In this document: positions 16,884 through 25,862 of the stretch, piece by piece
How positions within the stretch are numbered: the first letter of the stretch is position 1
How the letters are laid out: every line of letters starts with the position of its first letter
NCBI RefSeq assembly: GCF_011801125.1
Contig: NZ_CP046171.1
Span: forward strand, 7,192,001 to 7,256,000
DNA: 64,000 bases
Direction: 5' to 3'
Source: Nocardia brasiliensis
Lineage (GTDB): Bacteria; Actinomycetota; Actinomycetes; Mycobacteriales; Mycobacteriaceae
Translations under genes and position numbers: made by a program
The notes under the pieces: generated by a model
Seen by the model: the letters and a program-made list of their open reading frames with translations, nothing else
Databases searched by the model: none
What the model was told of the DNA's origin: nothing

Positions 16884-17909
16884 CTACCCGGTGAACGGGT
16901 TGCGGCGCTTGGCGAGCAGTTTGTAGAGCGTGGACTGGATGGTCTCGCGCACCTGGTCGGTGACCTCGAACATGGTCATCGGATCGTCGGCCGCCTCCGG
17001 GTCGTAGCCGGTGGTCGGGATGGGCGTGCCGAATTCGATGTACCACTTCGACGGCAGCGGCAGCGCACCGAGTGGGCCGAGATGCGGAAACAGCGGCGTC
17101 ACCGGGAAATACGGCAGGCCGAGCAACCGGGCCAGCGGCTTGATGTCGGCCAGCTTCGGATAGATCTCCTCGGAGCCGACGATCGAGCACGGGATGATCG
17201 GCACGCCGGTGCGCACCGCCGCGGCAACGAAGCCGCCGCGGCCGAATCGCTGCAGCTTGTAGCGGTCGGCATACTGTTTGCCGACCCCCTTGAAGCCCTC
17301 CGGGAAGACCCCGGTCAATTCGCCTGCGCGCAGCAGCCTTTCGGCATCCTCACGGCAGGCCAGCGTGTGCCCGGCCTTCCTGGCGAGCGAGCCGAGCATC
17401 GGCGTCTCGAAGATCAGGTCGGCGGCCAGCAACCGCAGCGCGCGCTGCTTGGGGTGGCGGTCGTGGATCGCCAGCTGCAGCATCAGTCCGTCCAGCGGCA
17501 CGGTGCCCGCGTGATTGGCCACGATCAGCGCGCCACCCACCTCCGGGATGTTGTCCATGCCGCTCACCTGCGCGCGGAACCACAACTCCGACATCGGCCG
17601 CAGCGCGGGCAGCAGCACCGACTCCAGCAGCTGCTCGTCGAAACCGAACTCGTCCACCTGGTAGTCGCCGGTGAGCCTGCGCCGGGCGAACTCCGCGGTC
17701 TTGCCGATCCGTTTGCCGATCGCGCCCCGGATCAGATCCGACACCGATTGCGGCGCAGGCGGTTCGGCGGCGGCGAGCCGCTCGGTCAGCGAGGTCACCT
17801 GACCTGGCTCCGCGCCGGGCGCGTGCTCCGGCCAGCGCCGGGCGGGCGGGCGCGGGCGCGCGTCCACCTGTATGTCGTGGAGCTGGATCACTTTCGCTAC
17901 GTCGTTCAT
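16884..17909 (-). CDS. Lysophospholipid acyltransferase-family protein
   Basis: Membrane-associated acyltransferase, positional equivalent of Rv0502. 341 residues; residues 1-70 are Pro/Arg-rich and probably disordered. The acyltransferase domain has VANHAGTVPLDGLML (the His-x6-Asp form of the active site used by the MGAT-like branch) and the substrate motif GVFPEGFKGVGK. Its ATG at 17909 overlaps the epimerase stop by ATGA, and in mycobacteria the same pair is kept, suggesting joint action on a glycolipid or phospholipid (inference). Acceptor unknown. Confidence 0.86.
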   Translation of the reverse strand: MNDVAKVIQLHDIQVDARPRPPARRWPEHAPGAEPGQVTSLTERLAAAEPPAPQSVSDLIRGAIGKRIGKTAEFARRRLTGDYQVDEFGFDEQLLESVLLPALRPMSELWFRAQVSGMDNIPEVGGALIVANHAGTVPLDGLMLQLAIHDRHPKQRALRLLAADLIFETPMLGSLARKAGHTLACREDAERLLRAGELTGVFPEGFKGVGKQYADRYKLQRFGRGGFVAAAVRTGVPIIPCSIVGSEEIYPKLADIKPLARLLGLPYFPVTPLFPHLGPLGALPLPSKWYIEFGTPIPTTGYDPEAADDPMTMFEVTDQVRETIQSTLYKLLAKRRNPFTG

Positions 17910-19015
17910 TGCTGTGCTCCCGTACCGGCCCCGAGCAGGCCGAGCAGTTTGGATTCTGCGGCATCGATCCACTTGGGGTCGATGACGGGCCGCGACGCTG
18001 CGCCCCCGATGAAGTCGTCGAAGGCCTGCACCGTCGTCCAGCGCGGGACGAAACCGAGTTCGGCCCGCATCCGGGTGGTGTCGAGGCCACAACCGAAATG
18101 GAAATAGTCGAGCTGCTCGCCGGAGAACTCACGCATCACCGGACCCATCAGCACCCGGCCCGCGCTGCGGAACAGCGCGAACGGCACCGGGAGTTCGATG
18201 CGGCCTGCGCGCCGCACCGCCTGCGAGAGCGCCAGCGCGCCGTCGCCCGCGACGTTGAAGGTGCCGCCGCGCCCGGCGAGCGCGGCGTGCGCCAGCGCGG
18301 CGATCGCGTCCTGCTCATGGATCAGCTGCATCCTGGCGTCACGGCCGAAGACCGTCGGCGTCAACGGGGAACGCAGGTACTGCGCGCCGCGCCCGGCCAG
18401 CCGTGGCCCCACGATCGGTGCGAAACGCAGAATCGTCGTCGCGATATCGGGGCGACGCCGGGCCAATCCGCGCACGTACCCTTCGATTTCGATCATGTCG
18501 CGCGCGAAGCCACCGCGCGGCGGGGTGCGCGCGCTCATTTCCTCGGTGAACTTCGCGGGGTCCTTCGCACTGCAGCCGTACACCGCCGACGAGGAGCGCA
18601 CGACCACCCGGCGCATCGTCGGCGCCTTCTGGCACACCGCGAGCAGTTGCATGGCGCCGAGCACGTTGAGGTCCTTCATCACCGCGCGCGTCGCACCCGC
18701 TGGCGGCTTGGCCAGCACCGCGGCATGCACCACCGTGTCCACGGCACCACCGTCGATCACCTTGCGGATCAAGGGATTACGAATATCGGCGCGGACGAAC
18801 TCGGCACGGCCCATGCGGCGCTGCAGTTCCCGGCTCGGGGTCATGGTGTCGACGGCGAGAATGCGTTCGATGCCGGGCTCCTGCGCCAGACGAGCGACCA
18901 CGTTGCCGCCGAAAAAGCGGCTCGCTCCGGTTACCAACACCACCTTCGGTGTGTGTCCGTCCCGAACGTCAGAACCAGCCGGCACCGCATCCCACCTTGA
19001 CAAGCCCCCATTCAT
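17906..19015 (-). CDS. NAD-dependent epimerase/dehydratase (extended SDR)
   Basis: 369-residue extended short-chain dehydrogenase, positional equivalent of Rv0501 (annotated galE2 in M. tuberculosis). The nucleotide site is VVLVTGASRFFGGNVV at about residues 25-40 (a TGxxxFxGG variant). Ser/Tyr positions are around SSSAVYGCSAKD, and the usual YxxxK is replaced by a less canonical stretch, so epimerase chemistry is uncertain. ATGA-coupled to the acyltransferase downstream; the upstream region to bS22 holds the start at ATG 19015 without a clear Shine-Dalgarno. Confidence 0.84.
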   Translation of the reverse strand: MNGGLSRWDAVPAGSDVRDGHTPKVVLVTGASRFFGGNVVARLAQEPGIERILAVDTMTPSRELQRRMGRAEFVRADIRNPLIRKVIDGGAVDTVVHAAVLAKPPAGATRAVMKDLNVLGAMQLLAVCQKAPTMRRVVVRSSSAVYGCSAKDPAKFTEEMSARTPPRGGFARDMIEIEGYVRGLARRRPDIATTILRFAPIVGPRLAGRGAQYLRSPLTPTVFGRDARMQLIHEQDAIAALAHAALAGRGGTFNVAGDGALALSQAVRRAGRIELPVPFALFRSAGRVLMGPVMREFSGEQLDYFHFGCGLDTTRMRAELGFVPRWTTVQAFDDFIGGAASRPVIDPKWIDAAESKLLGLLGAGTGAQQ

Positions 19016-19104
19016 TTATCCCCGGCTCCCAGGGTAGCCGCTGCGTGCGCGGGTTCCGATGGGATCAATGAGGTTCTGACGATGACTTCAGTCACCGAAT
19101 ACCG

Positions 19105-19138
19105 CAAAAGCCCGCCACCTCGACGATGACGGGCCTTT
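19105..19138 (-). terminator. Intrinsic terminator after bS22
   Basis: Reading the minus strand after the bS22 stop, AAAGGCCCG and CGGGCTTTT pair across a 15-base loop and the hairpin ends in four U residues. Confidence 0.7.
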
Positions 19139-19157
19139 GTAGTTGAACGCGCAGCGC

Positions 19158-19259
19158 TTACTTGCCGAGTTTGCGCCGCTGCACACGTGTGCGGCGAAGC
19201 AGCTTGCGGTGCTTCTTCTTCGACATGCGCTTGCGGCGCTTCTTGATCACAGAACCCAT
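19158..19259 (-). CDS. 30S ribosomal protein bS22 (33 aa, AURKAIP1/COX24-like)
   Basis: A 33-residue, extremely basic protein [20 protein letters not shown]...KLGK, essentially identical in design to the actinobacterial ribosomal protein bS22 (Rv0500B), found near the decoding centre in mycobacterial ribosome structures. ATG at 19259 is preceded by GAGGAAC. It is too short for many ORF callers. It lies between the HTH gene and the epimerase as in mycobacteria and is followed by a terminator at 19105-19138. Confidence 0.93.
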
Positions 19260-19513
19260 AGGGTTGTTCCTCGCGTTCTCTCTACTCGGCGCGCACGCTA
19301 CTCACGTGCGCCAACTGACCGGTCGCTCGGCAAGCCTCACGCCCAGTGCCCGCGCCGCCGGATACCTCGGGGCACCCAGAAGCGGTGCCGCCGGCGGGCG
19401 AACACGAACCGAGGATCTATCGTACCGGCACGTCCAGCGACCTTCGAAACCGCCTGATCTCTTGCCGCCGGACCGTGCCCGGCGAGCGCTGTGTCGAGGG
19501 GACCGCAGCAGGC

Positions 19514-19816
19514 TCAGCCCGCGTCGAAGTAGGACGTTTCCAGATAGTCGTGCACCGCCTTGGCGTGCACCCGGAACGAACGACCCACCCGCACCGCGGG
19601 CAGCTCACCGGAATGCACCAGCCGGTACACCGTCATCTTGGACACTCGCATCAGGCTCGCCACCTCGGCGACCGTGAGAAATTGAGTGCCGCCGAGCATG
19701 GGTTGACTCTGCGCGCCCGGACCACTCGGTGCCCGGGAACCGCCCCGGTTACCCGAGGGACCGGAGCCACTCGAACTCCCTGAGCTACTTGCAGACATCT
19801 TGTTCGAAGACATCAT
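19514..19816 (-). CDS. Excisionase-type helix-turn-helix protein (MerR/Xis fold)
   Basis: 100 residues. The first 50 are low-complexity Ser/Gly/Pro; the rest is a MerR-superfamily excisionase-like DNA-binding domain, FLTVAEVASLMRVSKMTVYR and LVHSGELPAVRVGRSF, ending with the motif ETSYFDAG. The domain closely matches what I recall of the M. tuberculosis Rv0500A family, which has the same place upstream of bS22. ATG at 19816, with GGAGG 12 bases upstream, is chosen; an adjacent ATG at 19813 is equivalent. Target unknown. Confidence 0.85.
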   Translation of the reverse strand: MMSSNKMSASSSGSSSGSGPSGNRGGSRAPSGPGAQSQPMLGGTQFLTVAEVASLMRVSKMTVYRLVHSGELPAVRVGRSFRVHAKAVHDYLETSYFDAG

Positions 19817-20093
19817 TGCACCATTGACCTCCGGCACGTCCGCGCCGCCGGCTTCCCCACCGGCGGAACAGACACGCACGTGCTCCTTGAAGCTTAGCGG
19901 GACCAGTGGTGTTACTGCGACGGGAGTGAGAAATAAGCTTTTCCGATCGCAATCCGACAAGCCATCCCCCCGGCCGCCCGATGTTCGCCTCGCCGCCGTC
20001 GCGGCCCGATTTGCGCCGTGGGTCCGGATCACCGAGGGAGCAAACTCGCGGCGCGTCCCGCTCTCGACGTGTCGCGCGCCGCGACCGCGGGTC

Positions 20094-20969
20094 TCACCCG
20101 ACCGCGCCGACTCCGGTTCCCACCCCGGCCGGGCCGTCGCTCACGCCACCCTGCTCGGCCGAACGCTGCTTCGCCGCGTGCAACGCCTCCAGGAACGCCG
20201 AACGGATGCCGCCGCGCTCCAGCTCGCGGACCGCGGCCGCGGTGGTGCCCGCGGGCGAGGTGACCGCGGCCCGCAACTCGGCCGCACTCTGCTCGGACTC
20301 CTGCAGCAGCGCCGCGGACCCGATCATGGTCTGCACCACCAGCTCGGTGGCCACCTCGCGGGTCAGGCCGAGCCCGACACCCGCGTCCACCATGGCCTCG
20401 ACGACCAGGAAGAAGTAGGCGGGCCCCGAACCGGAGACCGCGGTGACCGCGTCCATCTGCGCCTCCGCGACGGTCACCACCTTGCCGACCGCGCCGAGCA
20501 CCTCGGTCACCAACTCGAGCTGCTGGGGCCTGGCGTAGCGGCCCGGCGCGATGACGCTCATGCCCTGACCGACCAGCATCGGGGTATTCGGCATCACCCG
20601 GACCACCGGGAAGCCCGCGGGCAGCTTCGCCTCCAGCCGCACGGTCGGCACGCCGGCCGCCAGCGACACCAGGATCTGGTCGCGATCGTTGCCGACGCTG
20701 GCGTTGTCGCTCAGCGCGGCCTTGCCGAGCGCGGTCATCACCGCGTCCACGTCAGCCGGTTTCACCGCGACGACCAGCAGGTCGGCGCCGACCGCCGCGT
20801 CGGCGACCGAATCGGTCACCCGCACCGAGAACTGCTCGGCGATCTGCGCGGCCCGCTCGGTCGCCGGCTCGACGACAACGAGGTCCTTCGCCAGCCGCCC
20901 GGACTCGAGCAAGCCCGCGATCAGCGCCTCCCCGATGCGCCCGCCACCGATAACCGCAATTCTCGTCAT
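20094..20969 (-). CDS. proC: Pyrroline-5-carboxylate reductase
   Basis: Last step of proline synthesis: reduces 1-pyrroline-5-carboxylate with NAD(P)H. 291 residues: Rossmann start MTRIAVIGGGRIGEALIAGL, VVVEPATERA, catalytic region VRVMPNTPMLVGQGMS, and the dimerisation and substrate motif TAVSGSGPAYFFLVVEAM followed by TSPAGTTAAAVRELE. ATG at 20969 fits the family; the in-frame TTG at 20978 is rejected. Same location as Rv0500. The C-terminal 20 residues (Gly/Val-rich) exceed the family core. Confidence 0.96.
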   Translation of the reverse strand: MTRIAVIGGGRIGEALIAGLLESGRLAKDLVVVEPATERAAQIAEQFSVRVTDSVADAAVGADLLVVAVKPADVDAVMTALGKAALSDNASVGNDRDQILVSLAAGVPTVRLEAKLPAGFPVVRVMPNTPMLVGQGMSVIAPGRYARPQQLELVTEVLGAVGKVVTVAEAQMDAVTAVSGSGPAYFFLVVEAMVDAGVGLGLTREVATELVVQTMIGSAALLQESEQSAAELRAAVTSPAGTTAAAVRELERGGIRSAFLEALHAAKQRSAEQGGVSDGPAGVGTGVGAVG

Positions 20970-20996
20970 GGGAGTCAAGGCTATGCGAGGGCGAAC

Positions 20997-21881
20997 TCAG
21001 CGCTGTTGCGGGATGAGGGCCAGCTGCCTGCTCTGCGCGACCACGGCACCGGTCGAATCCAGCACCAGCTGGTCCTCGTCGAACATGCGCTCGCCCACCT
21101 CGTGCGTGGTCGCGATGATCCGCAGCCAGCCCGCGGCGGGCTTGCGGCGCAGGTAGGTGGCCATCTGGACGGTCGGCGCCCAGCCGAAGTGCCCGAGGTT
21201 CACCGGCACCGGCGGGCTCATGTCGGCGCCCATCATCGCCATGAACATGGCGGTCTCGGGGTTCTGCTCGTCGCCGGGACGTGGCCGAAGCCACAGCCGC
21301 AGCCGCGGCTCACCCTGCTCGCCCTCGAGGAATCGGGCCCAGTCCCGGTCGATGTAGAGATCGGCGCCCTGACCGACGTGCACCACGCTGCTCATCGGCG
21401 AATCCGGGCCGTATCCGATCGCGTCCGCGGGCGGTTCGACCGGCATGTCGCCGTGTTCGCGGGCGTAGCGGGGCTCGGCGTCGTCCAGGCGACTGAACGT
21501 CAGCGCGGTGCGTACCAGGGTCCGCCCGTTCTGCACCAGGTCGGTGTCGGCCAGGCAGATCTGCCTGCCGATCTTGCGGATGCGCACCTCGTACTCGACC
21601 TCACCGGGTTCGGGTGCGCCGAGGAAGTCCGAGCTCGCCGCGATCGGGGCCATGTCGGCCAGGGCCGGGTCGGCCGCGCGCAGCCACTTCAGGCCCGCGG
21701 CGGCGCTGGCGGCGACCATCGTGCCGCCGTGCACCTTCTTGCCGATGGTCCAGATCTTGTCGATGCGGCCTAGGTAGCGGCCGGTCTCGGGATTCGTCGA
21801 GAGCAGTTCGGTCAGCGCGAGCACCCCGCTGAACGGCGCATCGGTCGCCGTGGTTCGGGCAAGATCCAGATCCGCCGTCAT
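20997..21881 (-). CDS. Thioesterase/hotdog-fold family protein
   Basis: 294 residues with two hotdog-like halves, the layout of the acyl-CoA thioesterase II-like (TesB-like, 4HBT_3) proteins often found next to proC in Nocardia and mycobacteria. The N-terminal half contains GKKVHGGTMVAASAAAGLKW (a helix packed against a sheet) and FLGAPEPGEVEYEVRIRKIG; the C-terminal half has GHFGWAPTVQMATYLRRKP. AGGAG five bases before ATG 21881 gives the start. Positional relation to Rv0499 is plausible but similarity was not tested. Substrate unknown. Confidence 0.78.
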   Translation of the reverse strand: MTADLDLARTTATDAPFSGVLALTELLSTNPETGRYLGRIDKIWTIGKKVHGGTMVAASAAAGLKWLRAADPALADMAPIAASSDFLGAPEPGEVEYEVRIRKIGRQICLADTDLVQNGRTLVRTALTFSRLDDAEPRYAREHGDMPVEPPADAIGYGPDSPMSSVVHVGQGADLYIDRDWARFLEGEQGEPRLRLWLRPRPGDEQNPETAMFMAMMGADMSPPVPVNLGHFGWAPTVQMATYLRRKPAAGWLRIIATTHEVGERMFDEDQLVLDSTGAVVAQSRQLALIPQQR

Positions 21882-22114
21882 CGTCACTCCTGTCGTCGAC
21901 TCACCACGTCGGCGGGCAGGATTACCGTTCCGCGACATTCATACAGCGTAGAACGAACCGGTTCGGGCTTCACATTCCGCTCCCGTCGCCTACGTCACAC
22001 CGTGCCGAATTCCGCATCGCGGTATTCGCGGGGATTTCACATCCCGGAAATCGAAATCCGCGGGGGTAATTCGCCCCGCGTGCGATACGGGTCAATTCGC
22101 TGCGGCGCACGGGG

Positions 22115-23137
22115 TCAGGGATGAATTGCCGGAGCGGGGGCGGTGACGCCGTTGAGATGCAGGCGCGCGAACGCCAGCGTGCGGTGCAGCATCGCCGCCC
22201 TGGCCTGGGTGGTGCGCGCGTTCTGGGTGTTGATCTCCGCGACCGCCTGCCCGGTGAAGCCGTTGCGGACCAGCGTCTCGCAGAGCTCGACGCACGGCTG
22301 GGTGCCCTCGCCCGGGATCAGGTGCTCGTCGTGCGCCGCGCCGCGCCCGTCGGCAAGATGCAGATGCGCCAGCCCCTGACCCATCCGGGCGGCCAGCGCC
22401 AACGGGTCCGCGCCCGCGGTCGCGGTGTGCGACAGATCCAGCGTGTAGTGCGCGAAGCCGGTGTCTGTCGGGTCGTAGGACGGGCTGAACGCGGTGAGCC
22501 CGATGCCGGGACCGCCGCGGCGCTCCAACCGCTTCACCGACCGTGCCCCACGCCCGAACAGGGTGTCGGCGCGCATCGGGAACATGTTCTCCACCGCGAC
22601 GACGACCGGACTGTCCGCCTCGAGCTCGGCCACCTGATCGGCGAAGTTCTCCGCGTACCTGCGCTGCCAGCGGAACGGCGGATGCACCACGACGGTGCGC
22701 GCGCCGAGCGCCTCCGCGGTGCGCACGCTGCGCTCGAGCTTGGCGGCGGGGTCCGCGCCCCACACCCGCTGCGAGATCAGCAGGCACGGCGCGTGAATCG
22801 CGATGACCGGCACGTCGTACTTGCGCACGTAGGACTGCACGGTGGCGATGCTCTGGCTGGCGGGCTCGGCCCAGACCATCAATTCGACACCGTCGTAACC
22901 GATTTCGGCCGCGTACCGGAAGGCCGCCTCGGTGTTCTGCGGATAGACCGACGCCGTGGACAGGCCGACCAGGATCTGTTTGCGATCCGCGCCGCCCGCC
23001 GGTTCGCCGGGGGTATCGGCGGCCGCACGCGCGTCACCGGCGACCGCACGCGGCACCGCCGGATCGGGCGCGCGCCGCACCGGGGAATCGGGCGCGTGCC
23101 GCACCGTGGTCTCGTTCGCCTGCCCGATCTCGCCCAC
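22115..23137 (-). CDS. Sugar phosphate isomerase/epimerase family (AP endonuclease 2-like TIM barrel)
   Basis: 340 residues. After about 55 residues of disordered Arg/Ala/Pro-rich leader the TIM barrel starts with QILVGLSTASVYPQNTEAAF, and family features such as HAPCLLIS, VVVHPPFRWQ, AVENMFPM (a metal-binding Glu) and LDLSHTATAG (Asp and His ligands), HLADGRG and GEGTQ follow. The metal-ligand set suggests a divalent-metal isomerase; sugar unknown. Positional equivalent of Rv0498. GTG at 23137 follows GGGAG with five-base spacing. Confidence 0.87.
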   Translation of the reverse strand: MGEIGQANETTVRHAPDSPVRRAPDPAVPRAVAGDARAAADTPGEPAGGADRKQILVGLSTASVYPQNTEAAFRYAAEIGYDGVELMVWAEPASQSIATVQSYVRKYDVPVIAIHAPCLLISQRVWGADPAAKLERSVRTAEALGARTVVVHPPFRWQRRYAENFADQVAELEADSPVVVAVENMFPMRADTLFGRGARSVKRLERRGGPGIGLTAFSPSYDPTDTGFAHYTLDLSHTATAGADPLALAARMGQGLAHLHLADGRGAAHDEHLIPGEGTQPCVELCETLVRNGFTGQAVAEINTQNARTTQARAAMLHRTLAFARLHLNGVTAPAPAIHP

Positions 23138-23152
23138 AGCCGCTCCCCTGCC

Positions 23153-24688
23153 TCAGTTCGTACTGAGCAGAAAGGCTAGCGGTCCCAGCGTGACGAACAC
23201 GCCGACGACCACCGCGATCACCGTGCTCAGCACGTCATCGGTGCGGCGCAGGATGCGGACCAGGGCGACCAGGCCGAGAATCACGATCATCGCCAGGGCC
23301 AGTGCCACCCACGGCAGCATCTCCCACATGCGCTCGAAACCCTTGAACAGCAACATGCCCGCCACGGCCGCGCCGGTGCTCTGACCGCCCAGGATCAGCC
23401 ACTGCTTGCGGTTGGCGTCGTATTCGGCCTTGCGCGCGGCGCGCGACGAACGGCGGCGCGAGGCGGCCCGCTCCGGCGCGGGCGCGTCCTGCTCGTCGAG
23501 ATCGTCGAGATCGTCGTCCGCGTCGACCAACTCGACCGGTTCGTAGAAATCGGTCTTGCCGTCATAGATGTCGAGCTCGTCCTCGGGCGGCGCGGCACGT
23601 TTCGACCGGCCGCGTTTGCCGCGGCCCGCGCCGCGCTCGGCGTCGGCCCGTTCGGCCCGCTCGACCCCGTCGCGGAGCAGGTCGCCCGCCACGGTCTGGC
23701 CGGAAAGCAACTGCTGGTCCTGGCTGGCCAGCGACCACGCGGCGGTCGGCAGGCCGCCGGACTCCGGCGCGCCGTCCTCGGGTTCGGGCGCGGCGGGTTT
23801 GTGTCTTCGCGCCGACCAGGCAGGCAGGGCGCGTTCGCCGTTGCGCTTGGCGGATCTTCGTTCCAGCTCCGGCTTCGGGTCGGGCGTCGGTGCCCAGGGC
23901 GCCCCGGCCCTGGACTCGGGGGGCGCCTCGGCCGCGAAACCGTTCCACGCGGCGGTGGCGGGTCCGAGCTCGGGCTCATCGGCCTCGGCGGCTCGGCGCC
24001 GGCCTGCGCGACCGCCCGCGCCGTTGCGCTCGGGTCTGCCGTTCGATCCGGCGCGCTCCGGCGCCACGGCACCCGGCTCGGGTCTGCCGAGATCGGGCAG
24101 CGGCGGGCGCACCTCGGTGGTCTCTTCCTCGGGCTCCGCGTGCCTGCGCCTGCGGCCCGACCGCGTCGGCGCCTCCTCGGCGGGCGCGCTCGCGTACGGA
24201 TTGGGCGAGGGCGCATACGGATTGGGCGAGGGTGCGTACGCGTCCGCGGCCGGGGTGCCCGACGAGAGCGGGTCGGCCGTGGCCGGGAGCCGCGACGAGG
24301 GCATCTCGCGACCCGGCATCACCCGGTTCGAGCGACCGGGCGCCGGATCGGCCTGCGGTTCCGGCTGGGCGTACGCGGCGAGCGGGTCGTACATCGAGAT
24401 CGGGCCCGACATCGGCGAATACGGTTCCGGCGCCGCCGCGTAGGAGACCGGCTCCGGCGCGGGCGGCTCGTAGGACGGCGGCTCGTAGACCGGCTCGTCG
24501 GCCGGGGTGTCCGGCGCGGCATGCGAGGACTGCCCGCTGCCGATGGCAGGCATGTCACCGGTCAGCTCGGCGACCGAGATGCCGCGCCCGCCCCGGCGGC
24601 GCCTGCCACCACCGGAGGACGACGCGCCCTGCTGACCGTTCCTGGCCAGCAGCTCGGCCACCGAAAGCTGTTTGGAATCCTCACTCAT
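23153..24688 (-). CDS. Pro/Ala/charged-rich protein with a C-terminal membrane anchor
   Basis: 511 residues, positional equivalent of Rv0497. Residues 1-60 contain MSEDSKQLSVAELLARNG and a repeated VAELTGD-like motif; 60-400 are low complexity (Pro, Ala, Glu, Arg; a duplicated YAPSPNPYAPSPNP stretch near 160), and the last 100 hold three hydrophobic segments (about 430-450, 455-475, 488-509). The design is of a long disordered cytoplasmic region tethered by C-terminal helices. ATG at 24688 overlaps the stop of the 26-codon mini-ORF (ATGA). Function unknown. Confidence 0.85.
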   Translation of the reverse strand: MSEDSKQLSVAELLARNGQQGASSSGGGRRRRGGRGISVAELTGDMPAIGSGQSSHAAPDTPADEPVYEPPSYEPPAPEPVSYAAAPEPYSPMSGPISMYDPLAAYAQPEPQADPAPGRSNRVMPGREMPSSRLPATADPLSSGTPAADAYAPSPNPYAPSPNPYASAPAEEAPTRSGRRRRHAEPEEETTEVRPPLPDLGRPEPGAVAPERAGSNGRPERNGAGGRAGRRRAAEADEPELGPATAAWNGFAAEAPPESRAGAPWAPTPDPKPELERRSAKRNGERALPAWSARRHKPAAPEPEDGAPESGGLPTAAWSLASQDQQLLSGQTVAGDLLRDGVERAERADAERGAGRGKRGRSKRAAPPEDELDIYDGKTDFYEPVELVDADDDLDDLDEQDAPAPERAASRRRSSRAARKAEYDANRKQWLILGGQSTGAAVAGMLLFKGFERMWEMLPWVALALAMIVILGLVALVRILRRTDDVLSTVIAVVVGVFVTLGPLAFLLSTN

Positions 24689-24765
24689 GACTGCACCTCG
24701 CTGGCGCTCGGTTCCGTCATGCGCGATGCACGCTGTGACACGATTCGTTCGCTGCGCTCTCTCAT
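24685..24765 (-). CDS. Bridging mini-ORF, copy 2 (26 aa) between ppx and the Rv0497-like gene
   Basis: A 26-codon frame starting [16 protein letters not shown] and ending ASEVQS. Its ATG overlaps the ppx stop (24762-24765) and its TGA overlaps the next start (24685-24688), both as ATGA. It aligns along its length with the mini-ORF between rex and hemA and with a decayed copy at 29899-29979. GAGGTGC within its last codons is a good Shine-Dalgarno for the next gene. This most complete copy suggests the family consensus: ERSERIV, then Q/R-R-A-x-R-M, then SEVQ. Confidence 0.65.
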   Translation of the reverse strand: MRERSERIVSQRASRMTEPSASEVQS

Positions 24766-25796
24766 GACGAAACCGTTCCTATCGGCCCAGGTAGCGCCAC
24801 TCCAGCGCCGGGCGCCGGGCGGCCGCTGTCGGTCGCCGGGCCCGGTATGGCTGTCGCTCGGGGTCCGCCGTTCATGTTGGTATCCAGTTTGCGCAGGATC
24901 AGCCCTTCCCGCAGCGCCCACGGACAAATCTCGAGGGAATCCAGCGATAGTGCCCGCATACTCGCCTCCGCGATCAATGCGCCAGCCACCAATTGCTGTG
25001 ACCGATCCGAACTTACGCCTTCCAATTCTGCACGGTCGGCGGCCGTCATCCGCGAGATGAACGCGATCAGTTGGCGCAGACCTGAGCTGGTGAGTGTACG
25101 ACGCACCCGCGGCCCCGCGGCAGAGGGTGCGGCGCCGGTCAGCCTGGCCAGCGAGCGGAAGGTCTTGGACGTGCCGACGGCCAGGTCCGGCTTACCGGCC
25201 TCGATCAACTGTTTCGCGGGCAGCGCCAGCTCCGCGTCGAGCCAGTCGCGCAGCACGTTGACCCGGCGCTTGCCCGGCGGGTCCTCACGCAACCACTCCC
25301 TGGTCAACCGCCCGGCCCCGAGTTGCAGCGAGAGCGCGACATCGGGTTCCTCGTCGCCGCCGTTGGTCATTTCCAGCGAGCCGCCGCCGATGTCGAGATC
25401 GAGGATGCGGCCCGCGCTCCAGCCGAACCAGCGGCGCACCGCGAGAAAGGTCAGCCTGGCCTCGTCGACGCCGGTGAGCACCTGCAGATCGACTCCGGTC
25501 TCGGCCCGGACCCGGGCGAGCACCGCCTCGGAATTGGTGGCCTCGCGCAGCGCGGAGGTGGCGAACGGCATCAGCTCGACACACCTGGAAGTCTCGGCGA
25601 TGCTGGCGAATTCGGCGACGGTGGCGATCAGCCGCTGCGCGCCGGAGTCGGTGATGCGGCCGTGGTCGTCCATGTTCTCCGAGAGCCGCAGCGTGGCCTT
25701 CGTCGAGCTCATGGGCATGGGGTGACCGCCACGGTGCGCGTCCACCACGAGCAGATGGACCGTGTTGCTTCCGACGTCGAGTACCCCTAGCCGCAC
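24762..25796 (-). CDS. Ppx/GppA-family phosphatase
   Basis: Exopolyphosphatase/guanosine pentaphosphate phosphatase superfamily (Rv0496-like); acts on polyphosphate or (p)ppGpp in the cytoplasm. 344 residues with the ASKHA signatures [19 protein letters not shown] at the N-terminus, the second phosphate loop [14 protein letters not shown] and [12 protein letters not shown] between them. The length is right for the short Ppx branch. GTG at 25796 is the start; the divergent gene starts only 66 bases away, so both share a promoter region. Confidence 0.88.
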   Translation of the reverse strand: MRLGVLDVGSNTVHLLVVDAHRGGHPMPMSSTKATLRLSENMDDHGRITDSGAQRLIATVAEFASIAETSRCVELMPFATSALREATNSEAVLARVRAETGVDLQVLTGVDEARLTFLAVRRWFGWSAGRILDLDIGGGSLEMTNGGDEEPDVALSLQLGAGRLTREWLREDPPGKRRVNVLRDWLDAELALPAKQLIEAGKPDLAVGTSKTFRSLARLTGAAPSAAGPRVRRTLTSSGLRQLIAFISRMTAADRAELEGVSSDRSQQLVAGALIAEASMRALSLDSLEICPWALREGLILRKLDTNMNGGPRATAIPGPATDSGRPAPGAGVALPGPIGTVSS

Positions 25797-25862
25797 ATGA
25801 ACACGGTACTGGAGTCGGCCACCCCTTCAGGCCAAGCCGGTGAACTGTTAGCGTCTGGCAGT

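Noticed and set aside
24762..24927. Longer open frame that includes the mini-ORF (80 codons)
   Set aside because: Upstream of the ATG at 24765 it runs antisense-like inside ppx in another frame; only the last 26 codons have homologues.
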